A stretch of DNA of 64,000 bases from Acidobacteriaceae bacterium (GTDB lineage Bacteria > Acidobacteriota > Terriglobia > Terriglobales > Acidobacteriaceae), in assembly GCA_030037545.1 (NCBI GenBank), contig JASHRF010000084.1, positions 1 to 64,000 on the forward strand. Direction: 5' to 3'. This document shows, in pieces, positions 56,457-64,000 of the stretch (its first letter is position 1; every line of letters begins with the position of its first letter). The notes under the pieces are model-generated. The model saw nothing but the letters and a program-made list of their open reading frames with translations, ran no database searches and had not been told where the DNA came from. The position numbers and the translations under genes were made by a program.

Positions 56457-57836
56457 CTACATGCGCCGCAAATCGACGATGGTTTCCAGATGGAAGGTCT
56501 GGGGAAATAGGTCGGCGAGGGTAATCCGTTCCATCGCATAGCCCGAAGCCAACAGCGCGCGCAGATCGCGCGCCAGTGTGGCGGGATCGCAGGAAACATA
56601 GACCACCGCATGCGCGCCGATGGCGGCGAGCAGGGAAGCGGTCTCCGCGCCGAGACCGGTGCGCGGAGGGTCGGCCACAATGAGATCGGGGCGTTCGGCG
56701 TCGGCGTGGCGGCGCAGGAACTCAAGCGTTGACGATCGAACCGCGCTTGCGCGCGTGCCGGTGAGATTGTGCTGGAGCGCATCCGTCGCGGCGAGCGCCG
56801 ATTCAACGGCAATCACATGATCGAAGTTGGCTGCGAGCCGCCGCGCAAACAGGCCTACGCCGGCAAACAAGTCCCAGGCCAGCGCGCCGCTGCGACCGGC
56901 GGCGACACGCTCGACAAGAGAATCGATGAGCCAGCGATTCACCTGGAAGAACGCGCCGTGATCAACACGGTAATCGAATCCCGCCGCGCGGTAGGTGAGC
57001 GAGGCGGCGCCGGCTTGAGCAATCGTGCGCGGCGGCCGGCCGGGATGCTGCTCGACCAACTCGATACCGCGCAACTCCGGAATCTGCCCCACAATGTCAA
57101 AATAATCTACGAGCGGAACGCGGGCCGTCCCGGCGCTGAAGACGCTGGCAAGCACCGACTTCTCCTCCGCATCGCAGAAGAGCGAAAGTTCGGCAGCGCG
57201 CCGTGCCGGCGCAAAGGCCTTGTACAGCTCTGCGGCTTGCAGTGCCGCCCGCACCAGCACCGGCGCCGCGATAGGGCACTCGGCGATGGGAATCACATCG
57301 TGCGAGCGCCGGCCTCGGTAACCGGGATTTCCAGCCGCATCGAAAGCCAGACGGATGCGGTTGCGGTTCGCCCACGGTTCCCCTGCGAGCACCGCGATCT
57401 GCTCCGGCGCGCGCACCCCGCTGCGCTCCAGCGTTTCGCGCAGGATCGCCTGCTTGAAGCGGAGCTGCGCCTCGTAACGCGCGTGTTGGTACTGGCATCC
57501 GCCGCACGCGCCGAAATACCGGCAAGGTGCCGGTACGCGCTCCGGTGCGGAATTCAACCTTTCGTCGATCTCCGCGGTTGCGTATCCGCTCTTCTCGTCC
57601 ACCATATGAACGCGCACCCGCTCGCCCGGCAATGCCAGCGGAATGAAGACAGCCTTGCCCGCGGCGTGCCCCAGGAATGCGCCGCCGTAAATTGGCTTTT
57701 CGATCTCGATCAGTTGCTGCGCTCCGGAGGTGTTCTCTGCGTCAGGTTCACGCTTGTGGCTTTCCACCCTTGCGCCAGAAGCAAGGCGCAACGATGGGGC
57801 ACGGGAATTCTGTTTCCTGTTGTGGCGCGGCTTCAT
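56457..57836 (-). CDS. rlmD: 23S rRNA (uracil-5)-methyltransferase, RlmD/RumA type
   Basis: 459 residues. A TRAM-like domain lies at about 40-100 (IEIEKPIYGGAFLGHAAGKA). The iron-sulfur cysteines are in CRYFGACGGCQYQ and ECPI. The SAM-binding fold has WDLFAGVGLFARRLA, and the catalytic cysteine is in VYVSCDPATLARD. The enzyme methylates a uridine of 23S rRNA (U1939 in RlmD); specificity within the RlmC/RlmD/TrmA group is not fixed by sequence, but the FeS cluster excludes TrmA. The start overlaps the stop of the preceding gene by 4 bases. Confidence 0.88.
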   Translation of the reverse strand: MKPRHNRKQNSRAPSLRLASGARVESHKREPDAENTSGAQQLIEIEKPIYGGAFLGHAAGKAVFIPLALPGERVRVHMVDEKSGYATAEIDERLNSAPERVPAPCRYFGACGGCQYQHARYEAQLRFKQAILRETLERSGVRAPEQIAVLAGEPWANRNRIRLAFDAAGNPGYRGRRSHDVIPIAECPIAAPVLVRAALQAAELYKAFAPARRAAELSLFCDAEEKSVLASVFSAGTARVPLVDYFDIVGQIPELRGIELVEQHPGRPPRTIAQAGAASLTYRAAGFDYRVDHGAFFQVNRWLIDSLVERVAAGRSGALAWDLFAGVGLFARRLAANFDHVIAVESALAATDALQHNLTGTRASAVRSSTLEFLRRHADAERPDLIVADPPRTGLGAETASLLAAIGAHAVVYVSCDPATLARDLRALLASGYAMERITLADLFPQTFHLETIVDLRRM

Positions 57837-58570
57837 TGCTGACTCATGTAAAAGAGGCTGAGGCGCGGCAGCGCATAGTGAACCAGCAACTGCTTCTGCA
57901 CGAACTGCCGCTCCACCTGCCGCAGCTCCACGGCGCCCATGCGGCTGCGATAGGGCTGGAGCTCGCGCGCCGCGTGTTCCTTAAGTCCGACGAGCAGTTC
58001 TTCCGGCGCAGCAGCGGTGAGCGCGGCAAACAGCTTTTCTTCGAGCACGGTCAGCGAGCGCTCCAGCGCTTCAAAATCGACGTTGCCGGCGCTATTCACG
58101 GCGCGTGCACTGGCGGAATCCTTTCCGCGCACCTCGCAGGCGAGCTCCCGCAGGCGCACGGCCGTGGCGCGGCAGGCCTCGGGAGCCACGGCCGCTGCGT
58201 CCAGAGCCGCCGCGGCGGATTCAAGATGTGCTGCCACGCGCTCCTGCTCGAATCCCGACTCGCGTGCGGCGCCGCTCTCCGCTGCCGTCGCAGTTCCCGT
58301 CGCCGCCTCTTTCAGTTCCACGGCGGCTTCCATCACCGCCTGTGCACACCACGCCAGCCCATTGATGCGCCTCATGCGGCCGCGCTTCTGCCGCGCTTCG
58401 TATTTGTCAAATGCCGCATCGATGCCGCGCAGCACCCCCTCCAGCGGAATACCGGCCTCCTGCCACGTCTCGATCAGCGCCCAGTCGAGCGTGGAGAGCA
58501 GAAGAATGGACCCGCGCCGCTGCTGAAAGCGCGCTTCGATTTCCGTAAAATAGTTGAAGTAGTTGCGCAC
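57833..58570 (-). CDS. Conserved helical protein of unknown function
   Basis: 245 residues, almost entirely helical and Ala/Glu-rich. The start MRNYFNYFTEIEARFQQRRG and IETWQEAGIPLEGVLRGIDA look like a conserved domain. The middle (residues 90-190) is low-complexity coiled-coil-like sequence, and the end (ELRQVERQFVQKQLLVHYAL) is again distinctive. I associate such proteins with acidobacterial coaX-rlmD clusters but know no function. It begins 9 bases after coaX and overlaps rlmD by 4 bases, so it is translated within the operon. No signal peptide is present. Confidence 0.65.
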   Translation of the reverse strand: MRNYFNYFTEIEARFQQRRGSILLLSTLDWALIETWQEAGIPLEGVLRGIDAAFDKYEARQKRGRMRRINGLAWCAQAVMEAAVELKEAATGTATAAESGAARESGFEQERVAAHLESAAAALDAAAVAPEACRATAVRLRELACEVRGKDSASARAVNSAGNVDFEALERSLTVLEEKLFAALTAAAPEELLVGLKEHAARELQPYRSRMGAVELRQVERQFVQKQLLVHYALPRLSLFYMSQQ

Positions 58571-58579
58571 GGCTGCGCC

Positions 58580-59452
58580 TCAGCGTGCCTTCCCGCGCGG
58601 GCACGCGCTGCGGTTGCGCTCGAATAATATGCGCAATCCTTCCAGCGTGAGCAGGTCGTCGATCTCCTGAATGTAGCGCGAGTCGGCGGCGATCATGCGC
58701 GCCAAGCCGCCGGTAGCGACGATGCGCGGCTTGCCGGCGGTTTTGGCGCCCAGCTCCGCAATGATACGCTCCAGAATACCGTCGACCAGCCCAATGTAAC
58801 CAAAATACAGGCCGCTCTGCAGGTGGCCCACCGTGTTGGTGCCAATCACTTTCGCGGGGCGCTTGATGTCCACGCGCGAAAGCCGGGCCGCGTGCGTGAA
58901 GAGCGCATCCGCGCTCAGTCCCAGGCCGGGCGCAATGGCTCCGCCCAGGTACTCGCCGCGCTCCGAGATCACTTCGAACTTGGTTGCGGTGCCGAAGTCG
59001 ACCACGATGCACGGGCCGCCGTAGCGCTCGAACGCCGCCACGCAATCGCACAACCGGTCCGCGCCCAGCTCGGTGGGATTGTCGATGAGCATCTTCATGC
59101 CCGTCTTGATGCCCGGCTCCACAAACATGGGCTCCAGGTGAAAATACTCTTCGCAAACGCGGCGCAGCGTGGAATCGACGGGCGGCACCACCGAGGCAAT
59201 GATGATGTGCTTCACCTGGCGGGGCGCCATGCCATGCATCTCGAACAGGTTGACGAAGAACACGCCAAACTCGTCCACCGTCTGCGCACGGTGTGTAGTG
59301 ATGCGCCAATGGGCGGCCAGTTCGGGCTTTCCGGCACCCCCGCGACCCCGGCTCTCCGAGCCACCTGTCGCGGATGACCCTGCCTTATCGCCGTCCAGGC
59401 GATACAAGCCGAGCACCGAATTGGTATTGCCGACATCGAGCGCGAGCAGCAT
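58580..59452 (-). CDS. coaX: Type III pantothenate kinase
   Basis: 290 residues. The ASKHA-fold phosphate motifs are LLALDVGNTNSVLG at the start and CIVVDFGTATKFEVI in the middle, with GADRLCDCVAA and TVGHLQSGLYFGY as family blocks. An insertion of about 20 Gly/Ser-rich residues follows the first motif (residues 20-45). The enzyme phosphorylates pantothenate as the first step to CoA and, unlike CoaA, is not inhibited by CoA. It lies 81 bases after birA; both serve cofactor metabolism. Confidence 0.95.
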   Translation of the reverse strand: MLLALDVGNTNSVLGLYRLDGDKAGSSATGGSESRGRGGAGKPELAAHWRITTHRAQTVDEFGVFFVNLFEMHGMAPRQVKHIIIASVVPPVDSTLRRVCEEYFHLEPMFVEPGIKTGMKMLIDNPTELGADRLCDCVAAFERYGGPCIVVDFGTATKFEVISERGEYLGGAIAPGLGLSADALFTHAARLSRVDIKRPAKVIGTNTVGHLQSGLYFGYIGLVDGILERIIAELGAKTAGKPRIVATGGLARMIAADSRYIQEIDDLLTLEGLRILFERNRSACPRGKAR

Positions 59453-59533
59453 TTCTTGACTCCGGCTCCCTAGTATTAGTTCGTCTGTTTCCGATGAGGA
59501 ATCATTTGCCTCGCACCAGAATAATCAGAAGAT

Positions 59534-60313
59534 TCATCCCGCAGCGCGAATCCCGCCGCTGCGGACGGTCACGAGCCCCTCGGCCGTTGCCACGCGCAGA
59601 AACCCATTTTCGTCCAGGCCCTCCGTCACGCCTTCGCAGGCTTGCGGACCGTGAACTTCAACCCTGCGTCCGCGCGTCCACGTCGAAGCTTGCTCCACGC
59701 GCGCGGGAATCTTCGCCGCAGTATCGGGATCAGCCAAACCAGCCGCTTCGTGCTGCAGCGATTTTAGCAGGACCACAAGCAGCATCTGACGCGAAATGCG
59801 CGCCCCGGCTTCGAGATCGAGCGAAGTCGCCGGCGTGGCCAGATCCGGCGCGAACCGTCGCTGATGGACGTTCACGCCGATTCCGACCACTGCGTAGGGC
59901 GGTCTTTTGGATTCGATATTTGCCTCTACGAGAATGCCGGCCGTCTTGCGCGGGCCAACGAGAAGATCGTTGGGCCAGCGCAAATCGACGGTGAGTGCGG
60001 CCACGGCGCGAATCGCATCGACGGCCGCCAGGCCTGCGGCCAGAGGCAGCAGCCATAGTCGCTCGGCAGGAATCTGCGGGCGCAGAAGAATGCTCGCGTA
60101 GAGTCCTTCGCCGGCTGCCGAGTGCCAGCGATTGTTGCCGCGCCCGCGGCCTGCCGTCTGCTCATTGGCAAACCACACAGACCCGTGCGGCGCTCCGGCG
60201 CGCGCCGCCGCCATGGCGTCGGCGTTAGTCGATTCTGTAACCAGCGCAAAGTGCAGCTTGCCGGCAAAAATAGTTTCATTGAGATCGCATTCGAGAGCGG
60301 CAAGATCGAACAC
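59534..60313 (-). CDS. birA: Biotin-[acetyl-CoA-carboxylase] ligase
   Basis: 259 residues, the catalytic and C-terminal domains only, without the N-terminal DNA-binding domain of E. coli BirA. Motifs: VTESTNADAMAAA, ANEQTAGRGRGNNRW (the biotinyl-AMP loop), LRWPNDLLV and VVGIGVNV. It activates biotin and attaches it to the carboxylase carrier protein; it cannot act as a repressor. The start codon is two bases after the nadC stop, so both are translated in succession. Confidence 0.94.
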   Translation of the reverse strand: MFDLAALECDLNETIFAGKLHFALVTESTNADAMAAARAGAPHGSVWFANEQTAGRGRGNNRWHSAAGEGLYASILLRPQIPAERLWLLPLAAGLAAVDAIRAVAALTVDLRWPNDLLVGPRKTAGILVEANIESKRPPYAVVGIGVNVHQRRFAPDLATPATSLDLEAGARISRQMLLVVLLKSLQHEAAGLADPDTAAKIPARVEQASTWTRGRRVEVHGPQACEGVTEGLDENGFLRVATAEGLVTVRSGGIRAAG

Positions 60314-60315
60314 GC

Positions 60316-61200
60316 CTACTCCGCTGAAATGCTCATGGAGATGTCAGCGGCTTTGGCCGAGTGGGTGAGCGCGCCCACGCTGATGAAGTCCACGCCCGTC
60401 TCCGCGTAGGCGCGGATGTTTTCAAGCACGATGCCGCCCGAGGCCTCGGTGGGAATCCATCGGCCTTCTTTCTTGATGCGATCCACCGCATGCTTCACTT
60501 CGTGCGGCGTCATGTTGTCGAGCAGAATGGCCTCGGCGCCGTTGGCCAGCGCTTCGTCGAGCTCGGCCCCGGTGCGCACTTCCACCTGAATGCGCTGGCC
60601 CGGTTTGCGCTGGGCCAGCGCGTGCGAAAGCACCGTGGCAATGCCGCCGCCCAGCGCGATGTGATTGTTCTTGATCAGCACGCCGCTAGCCAGGTCGATG
60701 CGGTGATTTGTTCCGCCGCCGCAAAGCACCGCGTACTTTTCGAGAGTCCTCAGGCCGGGAACGGTCTTGCGCGTGTCGAGCACGCGGGCGTGGGTACCCT
60801 GGATGGCGTCGGCGTAACGGCGCGTCAGCGTGGCGATGCCGCTCAGGTGTTGCAGCAGGTTCAGGATCACGCGTTCGCAGCTCAGTAGTACGCGCGCATT
60901 GTGGCGAATGACGGCCAGTACCTGGCCGTGGCGCGCGCGCACCCCGTCGAACATTTCCGGATGGCTGACCACTTGAAAGCGCGTCTGCGCCTGGGGGCGC
61001 GGATCGAGCCGCACAAAGATTTCGAAGAAACGCGGAATGGATCCCAGGCCCGCCACCACGAGTTCCTCGCGCGCCAGAATCGCCGCCGACGCCCGCAGAC
61101 CGGGGTCGATGATCAGGTTGGTGGTAGCGTCGCCCGCGGCCTTGTCTTCCAGCAGGGCCTGCTCCAGCAATGCGTCGATCTTGTGACTCTTCCAATCCAT
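60316..61200 (-). CDS. nadC: Nicotinate-nucleotide pyrophosphorylase (carboxylating)
   Basis: 294 residues, standard length. Motifs: LEDKAAGDATTNLII at the start, LNLLQHLSGIATLTRRY, the DTRKTVPGLRTLEKYAV block that binds quinolinate, and ILLDNMTPHEVKHAV. It converts quinolinate and PRPP to nicotinate mononucleotide in de novo NAD synthesis. A run of nine TCAG heptads lies directly before its start and no Shine-Dalgarno sequence is visible. birA follows after two bases. Confidence 0.95.
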   Translation of the reverse strand: MDWKSHKIDALLEQALLEDKAAGDATTNLIIDPGLRASAAILAREELVVAGLGSIPRFFEIFVRLDPRPQAQTRFQVVSHPEMFDGVRARHGQVLAVIRHNARVLLSCERVILNLLQHLSGIATLTRRYADAIQGTHARVLDTRKTVPGLRTLEKYAVLCGGGTNHRIDLASGVLIKNNHIALGGGIATVLSHALAQRKPGQRIQVEVRTGAELDEALANGAEAILLDNMTPHEVKHAVDRIKKEGRWIPTEASGGIVLENIRAYAETGVDFISVGALTHSAKAADISMSISAE

Positions 61201-61208
61201 TTCAAGTG

Positions 61209-61271
61209 TCAGTTTTCAGTGGTCAGTGGTCAGTGGTCAGTGGTCAGCTTTCAGCCTTCAGCTCTCAGCCC
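61209..61271. repeat. Nine-unit heptad repeat (TCAGNNN) upstream of nadC
   Basis: The units are TCAGTTT, then TCAGTGG four times, then TCAGCTT, TCAGCCT, TCAGCTC and TCAGCCC, without any break in phase. It is the same heptad style as the arms in the leu-ilv operon but single-armed. It lies between valS and nadC, 8 bases from the nadC start codon. Confidence 0.75.
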
Positions 61272-61352
61272 TTCCCGAGTGCTTGTCGTCTTGTGCGCAG
61301 CGAAGGATCCGCGGTTGCCTTTCGGCTTCAACTTACCCTCAAGTATGGGTGC

Positions 61353-61387
61353 CCCATCCTTTCGCCGTTTTGTGGCGAAAGGGTGGG
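61353..61387 (-). terminator. Hairpin downstream of valS
   Basis: CCCATCCTTTCGCC (61353-61366), a 7-base loop, and GGCGAAAGGGTGGG (61374-61387) pair with one G-T mismatch. It begins 12 bases after the valS stop on the minus strand. No T-tract follows, so it may be an RNA-stabilising hairpin or a repeat rather than a true terminator. Confidence 0.5.
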
Positions 61388-61398
61388 AAGCGCAAATC

Positions 61399-64000
61399 TT
61401 AACCTGGGCCCTCGGAAAGACCCTCCAGTGCCGCTCGCGCCTTTTCCAGCAGTACGCGCGTCTCCGCCTCCTGCTTCTTCAAACCCTCCACCACCTGCGG
61501 CGGGGCCTTCTTGAGGAAGGCCTCGTTGTTGAGCTGCCGCTCTGCAGCCGCCAAGCCTTTTTCGTATTTTGCGATATCTCTTGTCAAGCGCTCGCGCTCC
61601 GCGGCGGCATCGACGGTGCGCTCGTAGACAACGCCCACATCGAAAGCCGTGGTGTGATGTTTCGATTGTCCCGCGGAAATCTGCTCTACGAATCGGACTT
61701 CGCTGACGCGGGCCAGCCGCTCGATGATATCGCGATTCGTGGTGAAGATTTCGCGTGCGGTGGCGTGCGTGCGCACCTCGATGGGCACAAGGGCCTTCTC
61801 TTCCACGCCAATCTCCTTGCGCAGTGCGCGGACTTCGACAATGAGGTTCTGAAGTAGTTCCATTTCTTCAATGGGCCTCTGATCTACCGTCCACGTGGAA
61901 CTGCGCGGATACGGCGTCAAGGCAATGGATTTCGCCGGCGGATGGCCGTCGTAGTATGCGTGCCAGAGTTCCTCGGTGATAAAGGGCATAAACGGCGACA
62001 AAAGGCGTAAAGAAGATTCGAAGACGGCCAACAACACGAGCAACGCCATCAGCTTTTCTAGTCCATTGGGTTTTGCCGGGTCGAGAGAGAGCTTGACGAT
62101 CTCAAGATACCAATCGCAAAGATCCCCCCAGAAGAACCTGTAGATGCTGCTTGCCGCCTCGTCAAACCGGTAATTCTCGAGCGACGAGTTGACGGCCGCA
62201 GCAGTTGCAATAAGCCGCGCGATGATCCATCTATGCTCCAATGGACCGGTGGAATCGCTTTCGGGCGAACCAGCGCCCGGATAGGCCGGATAGGCACCAG
62301 CGAAGATAGCTTCACTGCGATCCACGGCGTTTAGATCGATTGCAGGAAAACTTATATGGCTGCCTGTCTCCTGCAGATAGCGGTCACGTTGCATGAAGAT
62401 GAACCGCGCGGCATTCCAAATTTTGTTGGCGAAAGCGCGGTAGCCCTCGGTGCGGGCCACGTTAAAGGCGATATCGGTTCCCGGCGAAGCCATCGACGCC
62501 AGCGTGAAGCGCACGGCGTCGGTCCCGTACTGCTTCACAATCTCGATGGGATCGATCACGTTGCCCTTGGTCTTCGACATCTTCTCGCGGTTGGCGTCCC
62601 TGACAAGGGCATGAATGTACACGTCGCGAAACGGGACGGAGTCCCCAAGCTGGCGCGGGCTGCCATCCGGCATCGGCACGTCTGCCGAAAACCAGCAGCC
62701 CAGCATGATCATGCGCGCTACCCAGAAAAAGAGGATGTCAAAGCCGGTGACCAAGAGGCTGGTGGGATAAAAGGCGTCAAAGTCGGCGCGTGTCTCCGAT
62801 GTAATATTCGGCCAACCGAAGACGGAGACGGGCAGCAGGCCCGACGAGAACCAGGTGTCGAGCACGTCGGTTTCTTGCGTGATCTCCGTCGAACCGCAAT
62901 GCCCGCAGGCCGTAGGATCAACGCGCGCCACGGTGATCTCGTGGCACACGGCGCAGTGCCATGCGGGAATCCGATGCCCCCACCAGAGCTGGCGGCTAAT
63001 GCACCAGTCGTGGATGTTGTTCATCCATTCGAGATAAATCCTTTCGTAATTTTCCGGCGTGAAGCGGATGGCCTTGTTCCCATTGGCGTCGGGCTTGACG
63101 GCCGCGATGGCCTTGTCGGCAAGCGGCTGAATCTTGATGAACCATTGTGTGGAGAGCCGCGGCTCAACCACCGTCTTGCATCGGTCGCAGTGGCCCACGT
63201 TGTTGGTGTAGTCCTTCACGGCAGCAAGCAGCCCCTGCGCTTCGAGGTCGGCGACAATTTTCTTGCGAGCCACGTAGCGATCGGGGCCCGCGTAGGTGCC
63301 GCCGTTCTCATTGATGTGGCCGCGGTCATCCATCACGTTGATCGATGGCAGATGATGCCGCTCGCCCATCGCAAAGTCATTGGGATCGTGGGCCGGCGTC
63401 ACCTTCACCGCGCCGGTGCCGAACTCGCGGCTCACCCACCCATCTAAGATGATGGGAACTTCGCGATTCATCAGCGGCAGGCGCAGCTTTTTTCCGTGCA
63501 GGTGCAGGTAACGCTCGTCCTCAGGATGAATCGCTACCGCCGTGTCGCCCAGCATAGTTTCGGGTCTGGTGGTTGCGACGGTGATGAACTCGCCAGTCTC
63601 CTTGCCGCCGTCGCCGATCACGGGATAGCGAATCTCCCACAGATGCCCCTTTTGTTCCTCGTGCACAACCTCCAGATCGCTGATGGCCGTCTGGCAGCGC
63701 GGACACCAGTTCACAATGTAGGCGCCGCGATAGATGAGCCCCTGCTCGTAGAGGCGGACGAAAGCCTCGCGCACGGCGACTGACAGCCGCGCATCCATGG
63801 TGAAGTACTCGCGGCTCCAGTCTACGGAGACGCCCAGCCGCTTCATCTGCTCCAGAATCGCGCCGCCGTAGTGGCGCTTCCACTCCCACACGCGCTCGAC
63901 AAACTTTTCCCTGCCCAGCTGCTGGCGGGAACTGCCGTCCGCATGGACTTGCCGCTCCACCATCATCTGCGTGGCGATGCCGGCGTGGTCGGTGCCCGGA
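61399..64000 (-). CDS. valS: Valyl-tRNA synthetase, 5' end outside the window
   Basis: The frame runs to base 64000, where it reads PGTDHAGIATQ; the HIGH motif lies beyond the edge. What is present is about 866 residues. The CP1 editing domain includes RYPVIGDGGKETGEFITVAT and GTGAVKVTPAHDPNDF. A zinc-type cluster (CHEITVARVDPTACGHCG) follows. The class I KMSKS loop is KMSKTKGNVIDP, then the anticodon-binding domain, and the C-terminal coiled coil (RLTRDIAKYEKGLAAAERQL) that grips the tRNA. It charges tRNA-Val and removes Thr attached in error. It is upstream of nadC in the same direction, 198 bases apart. Confidence 0.97.
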   Translation of the reverse strand, partial: PGTDHAGIATQMMVERQVHADGSSRQQLGREKFVERVWEWKRHYGGAILEQMKRLGVSVDWSREYFTMDARLSVAVREAFVRLYEQGLIYRGAYIVNWCPRCQTAISDLEVVHEEQKGHLWEIRYPVIGDGGKETGEFITVATTRPETMLGDTAVAIHPEDERYLHLHGKKLRLPLMNREVPIILDGWVSREFGTGAVKVTPAHDPNDFAMGERHHLPSINVMDDRGHINENGGTYAGPDRYVARKKIVADLEAQGLLAAVKDYTNNVGHCDRCKTVVEPRLSTQWFIKIQPLADKAIAAVKPDANGNKAIRFTPENYERIYLEWMNNIHDWCISRQLWWGHRIPAWHCAVCHEITVARVDPTACGHCGSTEITQETDVLDTWFSSGLLPVSVFGWPNITSETRADFDAFYPTSLLVTGFDILFFWVARMIMLGCWFSADVPMPDGSPRQLGDSVPFRDVYIHALVRDANREKMSKTKGNVIDPIEIVKQYGTDAVRFTLASMASPGTDIAFNVARTEGYRAFANKIWNAARFIFMQRDRYLQETGSHISFPAIDLNAVDRSEAIFAGAYPAYPGAGSPESDSTGPLEHRWIIARLIATAAAVNSSLENYRFDEAASSIYRFFWGDLCDWYLEIVKLSLDPAKPNGLEKLMALLVLLAVFESSLRLLSPFMPFITEELWHAYYDGHPPAKSIALTPYPRSSTWTVDQRPIEEMELLQNLIVEVRALRKEIGVEEKALVPIEVRTHATAREIFTTNRDIIERLARVSEVRFVEQISAGQSKHHTTAFDVGVVYERTVDAAAERERLTRDIAKYEKGLAAAERQLNNEAFLKKAPPQVVEGLKKQEAETRVLLEKARAALEGLSEGPG

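Noticed and set aside
61209..61271. CRISPR array
   Set aside because: The repeat unit is 7 bases without spacers. No direct repeats of 24-40 bases with spacers were seen anywhere in the window.

Overview
The window looks like a chromosomal segment of an acidobacterium, most likely class Terriglobia (Acidobacteriaceae). The basis is the GC-rich sequence with strong G/C third positions, a GWxTD-domain protein next to a CarboxypepD_reg protein, a LeuA/LeuB/LeuC/LeuD/IlvB/IlvN/IlvC run, an RNase J, and several families of short palindromic repeats of a kind I associate with this group. This assignment is recognition, not a search result.

Layout. 1-3.5 kb is a worn accessory strip: a frameshifted IS5-type transposase end, two gene fragments joined head to tail (a dimeric-barrel-like N-terminus and a DUF5131 C-terminus), an integrase-like tail between two strong hairpins, and an intact winged-helix/nucleotidyltransferase pair that resembles a toxin-antitoxin module with its own operator array. 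It ends at a tRNA-Gly/tRNA-Cys operon (3.5-3.85 kb). 3.9-19.5 kb is mostly exported or periplasmic catabolism: an orphan ABC ATPase, then a dipeptide epimerase with an NlpC/P60 peptidase, a GH20 hexosaminidase, a beta-lactamase-like/NamZ (DUF1343) fusion, an S9 peptidase, a gamma-glutamyltransferase and a GH78 rhamnosidase. Apart from the rhamnosidase these fit breakdown of peptidoglycan fragments. 19.5-20.5 kb is a wrecked group II intron.

22.4-30.9 kb is the branched-chain amino acid operon, opposite a LysR regulator. Its LeuA lacks the leucine-feedback domain, and three of its intercistronic gaps carry long hairpins built from heptad repeats that end at the next ribosome binding site. 31.0-32.4 kb holds an unexplained three-gene cassette: two paralogous small proteins flank a nuclease-fold-like protein, and the last paralog runs into a decayed piece of lon. 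32.9-35.2 kb encodes a MacB-type ATPase and a MacA-type adaptor with no permease nearby.

35.5-48.3 kb carries the GWxTD and CarboxypepD_reg proteins, lon, RNase J, a PagL-like protein, a small outer-membrane barrel, a decayed nucleotidyltransferase pair and gyrA. 48.7-53.2 kb has a helix-hairpin-helix protein, a small membrane protein, kdsA, a PEP-CTERM protein and a PAP2-family protein with an altered active-site motif. 53.5-64 kb is a minus-strand housekeeping run: valS (5' end outside the window), nadC, birA, coaX, an unknown coiled protein, an RlmD-type methyltransferase and comEC. The comEC reading frame contains a complete 110-bp palindromic repeat.

The most unusual items are the 31-32.4 kb cassette, the repeat inside comEC, the heptad hairpins of the leu-ilv operon, the lactamase-NamZ fusion and the autoregulated nucleotidyltransferase pair.
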